A stretch of 11,917 bases of DNA from Bacillota bacterium (GTDB taxonomy: Bacteria > Bacillota > Clostridia > Acetivibrionales > JAKOSZ01). The DNA lies in NCBI GenBank assembly GCA_029776555.1, contig JAKOSZ010000391.1:1-11917 (forward strand), written 5' to 3'. Under the pieces are notes generated by a model. The model saw only the letters and a program-made list of their open reading frames with translations, was not told where the DNA came from and ran no database searches. The position numbers were made by a program, and so were the translations under genes. The stretch's first letter is position 1; every line of letters begins with the position of its first letter. This document shows, one piece after another, positions 1 through 6,216 of the stretch.

Positions 1-730
1 CCCGGTCCAGAAGGGGTGTATCTGCGGTTATGAAATTCGTGTAAAGCAGGTTATAGTCCATAAAAGCGCTGGATTTGTATTCGGACAGCTTCTTGTACCA
101 GTATGCGTCGTTGGAGTCCTTAACTGTAAATGTGCCCACAACTTTTACTTTTATGGGCTGAATGCCGCTGTCCGGAGCAGGGTCCACAAGGAGATACTCT
201 TCGTCCAGAAACAGCTTGAGGTTTAACATAGCCTCTTCGGTGACTATTACCTCATACACGTCTCCCTGCTTGGCAGTGTTAAACATGCGGCCGTTTACGA
301 TCGTGATATGGTCCTGCAGCCCTTCCATTCCCTCCAGCTGGGTATACCTTTTCTCGGGTTTTTCATCAATCAAGTTCTGGGGCTGCGCCGATAAGGATTT
401 TAAACTCAGTCTCCGGGCCCTGGTTTTCGTTGGAAGGTCAAAGGCCGGCAGGTACTTTTCCTCTATATTGGTGTTAAAAATCCCGTAGGCCTTTACCCTG
501 TCGTTTTGATCGCTGATATGGGCAAAATTGGCCTCTACTCTAAACGCACCGGGAAACACACCGGTCTGTTCCTGGAAGGTTTCCAGATCCCTGGTCAGCA
601 TTCTCTGCAGCACCCCATCCGAATATATGGGCACGCTGCTGACCATGGCCGATACCAAGATAGAACCAATAAGCAGGCAAAGGAACATCCACCGGTTATT
701 GAGCATTTTACGAATTACAAAGATCAGCAA
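1..730 (-). CDS. FtsX/MacB-like ABC transporter permease, N-terminal part (runs off left edge)
   Basis: An uninterrupted minus-strand frame runs from about 730 to the left edge (243 codons, no stop), so this is the N-terminal part of a longer protein. It opens with a positively charged stretch (IRKMLNNRW) and one membrane segment (about residues 13-33, FLCLLIGSILVSAMVSSVPIY). A long hydrophilic, presumably extracytoplasmic region follows, containing IVNGRMF, which resembles the periplasmic core of MacB/FtsX-type permeases. Family members usually have further membrane segments near the C-terminus, outside the window. The proposed start is TTG at 730-728, because GGGGG lies nine bases before it. 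The ATG at 706-704 is an alternative without a visible ribosome binding site. The stop codon of the upstream fusion protein lies only 12 bases before the TTG and in the same frame, so the two are co-transcribed. An ATPase gene probably follows outside the window (inference). Confidence 0.72.
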   Translation of the reverse strand, partial: MLIFVIRKMLNNRWMFLCLLIGSILVSAMVSSVPIYSDGVLQRMLTRDLETFQEQTGVFPGAFRVEANFAHISDQNDRVKAYGIFNTNIEEKYLPAFDLPTKTRARRLSLKSLSAQPQNLIDEKPEKRYTQLEGMEGLQDHITIVNGRMFNTAKQGDVYEVIVTEEAMLNLKLFLDEEYLLVDPAPDSGIQPIKVKVVGTFTVKDSNDAYWYKKLSEYKSSAFMDYNLLYTNFITADTPLLDR

Positions 731-742
731 GTTCCCTACCCC

Positions 743-1933
743 CTATCTTAGGAATACCTCGTCTCCCTCGTTCAGTCCCGATAGAATCTCTTCATACATG
801 TTGGTCCTGAGGCCCACTTCCACGTCAACCTGTTTCCTCAGTCCATCCTCCAGTTTATACACGAAAGTCCTTCCGCCAAACCTCTTTACGGCGGCAGCAG
901 GCACCACAAGGGTATTCTTGGATTCCTCTTCCACAACGGTGAAATTGGCGAAATCGCCCAGTTGTACGGTATCCGGTATGTTTGGCATGTCGATGTACAC
1001 AATCTGGGGCGGGTTGTCTCCGGGGAATTTGGGGAGCGGAGGTATCTGCACAACCGTACCTTCGAAAACACTGTCCTTTGGTGCCCAGGCACCTACCGGT
1101 TTGAGCTCCACTTTCTGCCCCAGCTTGAGCTTGGAAACTTTGTCCCCGTCGTAAACCAGGTGGAATGCGCTGGTGTCGGCAACAGTGACTATCGTAATAT
1201 TGGCGCCGATGCTCCTTCCTTCCCTCATGTCAGGGTGTACAAACACAACTTCCCCGTCTATGGGAGACACCAGCCTGGACTCCGTGTACTGCTTCTGCAG
1301 GTCCGAATAGCGGGTCTCGGCTTCCTGCACCGCCAGCTTCGCCAGCCTTATATTGTAGCCGTCGGGCCCGTAGTTCTGTTTTGTATTTTTGACAACATAC
1401 TCCTGGTCGGCTATTTTCTGCTGCAACTCTTCCAGTTGAGCTTTTGTAGCCAGGTCAGGGTTCGCAAGCAGTTCCTCGTACTGTTTTTTCAGAGCCTTCA
1501 GCTGGTTTTCCGCAGACCTTATGCTGCTCTCTGCCTGCAGCAGGGTCTGCTCATAGTTGATCCTGGCTTTTTCCAGGGAGGTTTTAGCCGAATTCATCTG
1601 GCTTTCGATGTTTCCTATATCCAGCTCCACCAAAACATCTCCCTTTTTCACTTTATCGTTGGCTCTCACATGGATGCGGTGTACTAACCCTCCGTTGGGC
1701 CTGAAAGCAAGGTCTATCTGCCTTACGTACTGAAATTTAGCACTGCCGGTCAATTCTTTACGCAAATCGGTTCTTTCAACTTTTACCGTGTCATATTTGG
1801 GTTTCTCAGGCTCAATCAATGGCGGAGGTAAAAGCTTCTCCTCCTTAGGCAAGAAGTAGCAGCCTGAAAAGGAGGAAACACCAAGGGAAACTATAAACCC
1901 CAGAATGGCTGTTTTCCTTAAAAATCCACTCAT
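743..1933 (-). CDS. Membrane fusion lipoprotein of an ABC exporter (HlyD/MacA-like)
   Basis: This 396-residue protein is the extracytoplasmic adaptor of an ABC export system. Residues 8-24 form a signal peptide ending in SFSGC, a usable lipobox, so Cys25 is probably the lipidated N-terminus. Residues about 76-106 and 219-252 look like the two halves of a lipoyl-like barrel-sandwich (GGLVHRIHVRANDKVKKGDVL and RLVSPIDGEVV). Between them, about 107-218 is a long coiled-coil hairpin rich in Glu, Gln, Lys and Leu. A beta-barrel domain (about 253-340) and a C-terminal domain (VPAAAVKRF...GLNEGDEVFL) follow, in the usual order for this family. The ATG is preceded by AAGGAAGGAAG at good spacing. The partner permease starts 12 bases after its stop. 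In a one-membrane cell such adaptors serve MacAB-like or peptide exporters; the substrate cannot be told from sequence. Confidence 0.88.
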   Translation of the reverse strand: MSGFLRKTAILGFIVSLGVSSFSGCYFLPKEEKLLPPPLIEPEKPKYDTVKVERTDLRKELTGSAKFQYVRQIDLAFRPNGGLVHRIHVRANDKVKKGDVLVELDIGNIESQMNSAKTSLEKARINYEQTLLQAESSIRSAENQLKALKKQYEELLANPDLATKAQLEELQQKIADQEYVVKNTKQNYGPDGYNIRLAKLAVQEAETRYSDLQKQYTESRLVSPIDGEVVFVHPDMREGRSIGANITIVTVADTSAFHLVYDGDKVSKLKLGQKVELKPVGAWAPKDSVFEGTVVQIPPLPKFPGDNPPQIVYIDMPNIPDTVQLGDFANFTVVEEESKNTLVVPAAAVKRFGGRTFVYKLEDGLRKQVDVEVGLRTNMYEEILSGLNEGDEVFLR

Positions 1934-1957
1934 ATAGCTTCCTTCCTTTCTAAAATG

Positions 1958-1987
1958 ATTATATTGCCGGTATTACTATCAATAAAA
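1958..1987 (-). promoter_or_regulatory. Candidate promoter for the exporter genes
   Basis: Read on the minus strand, a perfect TATAAT (1963-1958) lies about 25 bases before the ATG of the fusion protein. A TTTATT at 17-base spacing is only a weak -35. A TTGATA also occurs, but just 13 bases upstream of the -10, which is too close for a normal sigma-70-type promoter. The -10 is convincing and the -35 is not, which fits a promoter needing an activator. Confidence 0.4.
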
Positions 1988-2059
1988 AGGTAACACACAT
2001 GGAGGACAAAATAAAGTAGACTTTTTTCTGAAAATGGTATCTTTTTTTAGGCTGTTTTG

Positions 2060-2082
2060 GGGACAGGGCATTCCCCTGCCCT
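2060..2082. repeat. GC-rich hairpin repeat, copy A
   Basis: CAGGG (2064-2068), a five-base loop CATTC and CCCTG (2074-2078) form a stem. After one A/C mismatch it extends by two G-C pairs and one G-T pair. Its core, CAGGGCATT followed by CCCCTGC, recurs almost unchanged at 6005-6021, the only difference being one extra G. No U-run follows on either strand, so it is not a typical terminator. It may belong to a short dispersed repeat family. Confidence 0.45.
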
Positions 2083-2106
2083 ACTTAATTATACCACAAT
2101 TATTGC

Positions 2107-2215
2107 AAATTTCCGGCAGGAATCTTTTGGACGGCCGGTTTGGAGGCCAAAGTGTAGAAAAAAAACTCCAAATGTATTATATTATTGTTAGGAAACAATG
2201 CTTCGCCGGAATTTT
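2107..2215. promoter_or_regulatory. Nested palindromes in the control region before the response regulator
   Basis: Three inverted repeats are arranged in or around each other. The outer arms are AAATTTCCGGC (2107-2117) and GCCGGAATTTT (2205-2215), 10 of 11 positions paired. Inside them lie TTTGGAG (2139-2145) with CTCCAAA (2166-2172), and ATTGTT (2184-2189) with AACAAT (2194-2199). An AT-rich stretch with a possible -10, TATTAT (2175-2180), sits between the inner elements, and an A-tract at 2158-2165 precedes it. No good -35 is visible. These could be binding sites for the adjacent AraC-type regulator, a folded leader, or a small dispersed element with terminal repeats. Confidence 0.4.
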
Positions 2216-2246
2216 TTACTGGTCCTATTGGGGGGTGGACTTTTTA

Positions 2247-3905
2247 GTGAAAATCATCGTTGCCGATGATGAAAAGTGGGTTAGAAACACCATTACCAGC
2301 ATTATTCCCTATGAAAAGCTGGGACTGACCCTTATAAGCGAAGCCGAAAACGGTCTTGAGGCCCTGGAGATATGCCGCCAGTACAAGCCCGACATTCTCA
2401 TCACCGATCTCATGATGCCCGGCATTACCGGAATGGACCTCATACAGGAGCTGAAAACCCTTCAGCCTGATTTAAAAATAATCATCATCAGCGGTTACAG
2501 CGACTTCGAATACGCCAAGACCGCCATAAAATACGGGGTTTCAGAATACATTTTAAAGCCCATTGACGAAAACGAGCTTTGCAATATTCTGGCAAGAGTG
2601 AGAGACGAAATCCTTGAAAAGCGGCGCCGCGAGGAGGAGGAAACGGCCCTTCGCAGCCAGTACAAGAGGGCCCTCCCCATTATTTGCACCAACTACTTAA
2701 ACCAGCTCATCCAGCCCAATTCCTTCATAACAGACAACATAAACAAAACTCTCCAGGACTACGGCATTGACTTCCGCTGCCCCTGCTACACGGCAGCGGT
2801 GTTTTCTCCCGATAACAGCACAGCGCTGGCCGACAGGGATAACCTGAACCTCTACAGGACACTGATAAGGAGAACCGTAAAGAGGTATTTGAAGGGCGTG
2901 GCATTTCCCAGGCTCACCAATGAATTTGAAATGGTTGCCATTATAAACCACCGGCAGGTGGATGACAGCGCCAACCTGTTTTCAAAAGGCTTTCACCTCT
3001 GCATAAGCCTTTACAAGAAGCACTTCGGCGACACGCTGTCCATAGGCGTAAGCTCCCCTGCCCAGTACATTTCAAAACTGCCCGAGCTCTACGCCCAGGC
3101 GTGCAAAGCCCTGGAAGTGCGCTTCTGGAAGAGCGGCCCCAAGATTTTCTACTTCCAGGAAAACAGGCTGACCGACATTAAAAGCATTGACATCCCGGAA
3201 CAGGACCTGGAGAACGCGGCCATGGCCATTAAACTGAAGGATTTGCAGCCGGCCTACAGGCTCGTAAACGAGGTGTGTTCCTTCATTAAGTCCAACTACC
3301 AGTATGTCAACCCGGCGCCGGTGAAGGAGCTGTTCTGGACCCTGATCCAGTCCCTGGCCAGCTTCCTGAACATCCAGATGTCTTTTATCGAATATGAATC
3401 CATGATAACCAACGCTCACCCTTACGAAACGATAAGGAATATAAACTCCCTGGACCGCCTGGTGCAGTATGCCAAGGAGGTTATAAAACGCCTGCATGAA
3501 CACTTTGAGAACAAAAACAACTACTGCCAGCAGATTAACCCCATAGAAATGGCAAAACAGATAATTAACCGCAATTACCAGAGCGACATCAACCTGGAGC
3601 TGATCTCCAAGTATGTGCACTTAAGCCCTACCTATTTCAGCGAGCTTTTTAAGCGAGAAACCGGGATGAGTTTTATTGACTACAAGACCCTGGTTCGCAT
3701 AGAGAATGCCAAGAAACTCTTTGCCAATACCGGCATGAGCATCTACGAGATAAGCAACAGGATAGGCTACACAAACCCCAAGTATTTCAGCCGCCTGTTT
3801 AAGAAAATCACAGGCATGTCGCCCTTCGAATACAAGGAAAAGTACTGCCGGCCTAACCCTGCGCCGACGGCTGTGGAAATGGCGGAAGAGGCAAATATAA
3901 ACTGA
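2247..3905 (+). CDS. YesN-type response regulator (receiver + AraC-type DNA-binding domain)
   Basis: This 552-residue transcription factor is the response half of a two-component system. The receiver domain (about 1-120) has the acidic pair Asp7-Asp8, the phosphoacceptor Asp54 (DILITDLMMPG), Ser82 and Lys104 in LKP. A long poorly conserved middle section (about 130-425) is usual for YesN-like proteins. Residues about 430-537 form an AraC-family domain with two helix-turn-helix units, the second visible as SIYEISNRIGYTNPKYFSRL followed by FKKITGMSPFEYK. The GTG at 2247 is chosen because the receiver begins there (VKIIVADDE) and GGGGGGTGG lies 8-9 bases upstream. The frame stays open further upstream, but those codons resemble no known protein. 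The sensor kinase follows after 18 bases, so the two are one operon. The targets may be the divergent exporter or the downstream LtaS-like gene (inference). Confidence 0.93.
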   Translation: MKIIVADDEKWVRNTITSIIPYEKLGLTLISEAENGLEALEICRQYKPDILITDLMMPGITGMDLIQELKTLQPDLKIIIISGYSDFEYAKTAIKYGVSEYILKPIDENELCNILARVRDEILEKRRREEEETALRSQYKRALPIICTNYLNQLIQPNSFITDNINKTLQDYGIDFRCPCYTAAVFSPDNSTALADRDNLNLYRTLIRRTVKRYLKGVAFPRLTNEFEMVAIINHRQVDDSANLFSKGFHLCISLYKKHFGDTLSIGVSSPAQYISKLPELYAQACKALEVRFWKSGPKIFYFQENRLTDIKSIDIPEQDLENAAMAIKLKDLQPAYRLVNEVCSFIKSNYQYVNPAPVKELFWTLIQSLASFLNIQMSFIEYESMITNAHPYETIRNINSLDRLVQYAKEVIKRLHEHFENKNNYCQQINPIEMAKQIINRNYQSDINLELISKYVHLSPTYFSELFKRETGMSFIDYKTLVRIENAKKLFANTGMSIYEISNRIGYTNPKYFSRLFKKITGMSPFEYKEKYCRPNPAPTAVEMAEEANIN

Positions 3906-3923
3906 GCAATGGGAGAATAGGAA

Positions 3924-5759
3924 TTGAAGTCGGTTTCAAGAGTTCCTGAAATAAAGCAGAGAGAAGAGGTAACTCAAAAGAGCAGCCTGTTTTTGCGGTC
4001 AAGGGCCCAGATGGCCTTGTCTTTTTTTTCCCTGGCCTTTTTGTCCATGCTGGTGCTTGCCGCAGTTTTCTACTGGCAGGCCACGGTTATCGCCGAAAAG
4101 GGCTTCCGCACCATGGCCATTCAGGATGTGACAAAGACGGGTTCGGCCCTGGAGTTGTACTTAAACTCAATTATTGAAGATGCCCGCTCCATAACCAACG
4201 ATAGGGCTCTTTCCGCCTGTTTCTCTTCCGAGGGCGACGAAAAGCTTTCCCCGTCCTGTATTATCGAAACCCTGGCCAGCCTGCCTGTTCAACGCTACCT
4301 TTACAACGACAACCTTCTCAATATTTTTGTACTGTACGAAGGGCAGACCTATACAGCATACAGCAGGAACAACAGGAACCCGTCTTCCGTCCCGGTAATA
4401 GAATCTCCCTACAGGAGGTTTTCGGGGGCAAGGGAAGGAATTAAGCTTCTGGGCACCGAGCTCAGGTTTTACTCCCAGGGAGAGTATGAGAACGTGGTAT
4501 CGGTGGCGGGGATTTTCAGAGAACAGGATGAGGAAGGCAGTTTGGTTGTCTGTATAGTTGATTTTTCCTATGAAGGGTTTGCGGAGCTGGTCATGCCGCC
4601 GGCAAGCGAATCCCACCCCGGAAGCCGTACGGTAATCGCAGACTCCCAGGGAAATATTATGTTTGACCAGGACCCGGGCCTTCTGACAACCCCCCTGAAA
4701 GCCGACTTCATGTCAAAAATAGGCAAAGGGGAAAAATATGGCTTTATCTCTTCCCAGTGGAACGGGCAGCCGGTCTATGCGGCTTACAATTCCCTGCCGG
4801 GATTCGGCTGGAAGGTAATAAGCATTACCCCCAGGAACTCGGTTCTTGACAACCTCAGCGGTACAAGGGCCATTGTGATTGGCTTCTGCTCCGCTTTTAC
4901 CATTTTAGTGCTGGTTTTTTCCCTGGTGGCCTCCTCCTCTTTCTTAAAGCCGCTGAACGAACTCACCGCCATCCTGTCCGAATATGAGCAAAGCCAGTTC
5001 CTCTCCAATAAGCTCCATAGAGCCGGCAACAGGTCACCGGCCCAGGAAAAGGAGAACATGTCCAGGCTTGGCAGCATTGTTGAGAAGCTGTACTCCATAC
5101 AGCTCAGTCAAAAGGAGGCCCAGATTAAGTCCCTGCAAAACCAGATCAATCCCCACTTCCTTTACAACACCCTTGAGTCCATAAGGGGCGCCGCCCTTTT
5201 CCACGGCATCCATGACATAGCGGCCATGGCCAAGTGCCTGTCCCTGTTCTTCAGGTACAGCATAAGCGAGGAAAACCTGGTGAAAATCAGGGAAGAACTT
5301 CAGCACCTGGAGAATTACATTGCCATACAGAATTTCCGCCACGACAACAAATTCCTGCTGGTATATAACATTGCTGAAAGGCTTTACAACTACAAAATTC
5401 TGAAACTTACCCTCCAGCCCCTCGTAGAAAACTCCATTAAGCACGGGCTGGAAATGAAGCTGGGCAAGGGAACCATTAAGGTGGAAATACTGGACTTGGG
5501 CAGCGTGCTCAAAATCGTGGTCCACGACGACGGAATAGGCATGTCCCCCGAAAAGGTAAGGGAACTCAACAGGATGCTGGAAAGCGGCTCACCCCATCCC
5601 CTGGGGGACGAGAGGGACCGGGAAGGCGTAAGAAGCGGTATAGGAGTCTGGAACGTCAATTCCAGGATAAGGCTCTACTTTGGAGAACAGTACGGGCTGA
5701 GGTACAGGGAATCTTCCGTTGGAACAACGGCGGAGGTAACCCTTCCCATCGTGGAATAA
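3924..5759 (+). CDS. YesM-type sensor histidine kinase
   Basis: This 611-residue membrane kinase is the partner of the preceding regulator. Membrane segments lie at about 30-54 and 314-337, enclosing an extracytoplasmic sensing region of roughly 260 residues that resembles the Cache-type domains of YesM-like kinases. A HAMP-like linker and coiled coil follow. The His_kinase domain carries QINPHFLYNTLESIRG, with His411 as the expected phosphorylation site. The ATP-binding part has the N box VENSIKHG (Asn503, His507), the G1 box DDGIGM (from Asp535) and the G2 box SGIGVWNVNSRI (from Ser571). All key residues are present. It starts at TTG 3924, with GGGAG eight bases upstream; no ATG fits. Length and domain order are normal for the family. 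Ligands of related kinases are often sugars or peptides, but this ligand cannot be predicted. Confidence 0.93.
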   Translation: MKSVSRVPEIKQREEVTQKSSLFLRSRAQMALSFFSLAFLSMLVLAAVFYWQATVIAEKGFRTMAIQDVTKTGSALELYLNSIIEDARSITNDRALSACFSSEGDEKLSPSCIIETLASLPVQRYLYNDNLLNIFVLYEGQTYTAYSRNNRNPSSVPVIESPYRRFSGAREGIKLLGTELRFYSQGEYENVVSVAGIFREQDEEGSLVVCIVDFSYEGFAELVMPPASESHPGSRTVIADSQGNIMFDQDPGLLTTPLKADFMSKIGKGEKYGFISSQWNGQPVYAAYNSLPGFGWKVISITPRNSVLDNLSGTRAIVIGFCSAFTILVLVFSLVASSSFLKPLNELTAILSEYEQSQFLSNKLHRAGNRSPAQEKENMSRLGSIVEKLYSIQLSQKEAQIKSLQNQINPHFLYNTLESIRGAALFHGIHDIAAMAKCLSLFFRYSISEENLVKIREELQHLENYIAIQNFRHDNKFLLVYNIAERLYNYKILKLTLQPLVENSIKHGLEMKLGKGTIKVEILDLGSVLKIVVHDDGIGMSPEKVRELNRMLESGSPHPLGDERDREGVRSGIGVWNVNSRIRLYFGEQYGLRYRESSVGTTAEVTLPIVE

Positions 5760-5997
5760 AGCCGCTTTTAATGGTCAATGGGCCTCAATTAACCCTTGCA
5801 TTAAGATTCACCCACAGGCGCCGCCGGCACGGGCTTTGCCCCTTTCCTGCCCCGGATTCCCCTTTACCCGTTCTTAAAAAATCACCCTTTTTCAACATTT
5901 TACTTGTCAAATTCATATAAAAGTGCCATTCTATTATTTAGGAAAAGGGGGTATGTTAACAGTCATCCCCTTAATTTATTGGGGGAGGACGTGTTTC

Positions 5998-6022
5998 TGC
6001 AGGTCAGGGCATTGCCCCTGCA
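5998..6022. repeat. GC-rich hairpin repeat, copy B
   Basis: TGCAGG (5998-6003) and CCTGCA (6017-6022) form a six-base stem. Alternatively GGGC (6007-6010) can pair with GCCC (6014-6017). The core CAGGGCATTGCCCCTGC matches copy A at 2064-2079 except for one inserted G. Both copies lie between genes. Confidence 0.4.
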
Positions 6023-6150
6023 CCGGGTCAAACCCTTGATTTTAGGCAATGGCGCCGGCAGCCGCGGTATTTTTCTTTTCCCCATAGCCCGGGGAAGGAA
6101 AGCCTGCGGTGCCTGCTCCGCGGGACTGGGACTGTCACTTAAAATTGGCG

Positions 6151-6171
6151 GTTTAGTTTAACACACTAAAC
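6151..6171. promoter_or_regulatory. Perfect 7-7-7 palindrome before the LtaS-like gene
   Basis: GTTTAGT and ACTAAAC flank a seven-base spacer (TTAACAC), ending 45 bases before the TTG start. The arms match perfectly. The AT-rich arms and short spacer resemble a repressor operator; a small RNA hairpin upstream of the ribosome binding site is the alternative. No -10/-35 pair is clear beside it. Confidence 0.4.
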
Positions 6172-6216
6172 GGCGAAAATGAAAAAAAACACTTGCGGAA
6201 AAGGAAGGGGTTTTAA

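Larger units (their letters stand above)
5760..6216. other. 457-base spacer without a convincing gene, rich in hairpins
   Basis: No frame here looks like a real protein. The first 130 bases are C-rich with a small GGGC-TTT-GCCC hairpin but no clear terminator. An AT-rich stretch (5885-5940) includes TATAAA at 5916-5921, but no good -35. Then come CCCC/GGGG arms (5967-5984), the second GC-rich repeat copy (5998-6022), a G+C-dense section with TTCCCC/GGGGAA arms near 6077-6097 flanked by two CCGCGG sites, and the palindrome at 6151-6171. The density of possible stems suggests a folded leader for the LtaS-like gene. I compared it with the riboswitch classes I know and recognised none. Confidence 0.5.

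Noticed and set aside
2034..2246. Upstream extension of the response regulator frame by 71 codons
   Set aside because: The receiver domain begins at the GTG at 2247, which has its own ribosome binding site. The extension crosses palindromes, the GC-rich repeat and a probable promoter and resembles no protein.
2495..5659. Several long minus-strand frames opposite the regulator and kinase genes
   Set aside because: They are antisense shadows of well-recognised genes on the plus strand and lack family motifs or start signals.
6040..6140. Possible cyclic-di-GMP or cobalamin riboswitch
   Set aside because: Short fragments such as GGAAAGCCTGCGG recall known elements, but the required conserved blocks and their order are absent.
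5904..6161. An 85-codon open frame in the spacer before the LtaS-like gene
   Set aside because: No ribosome binding site, no recognisable domain, Gly/Arg/Leu-rich sequence typical of translated GC-rich hairpins.
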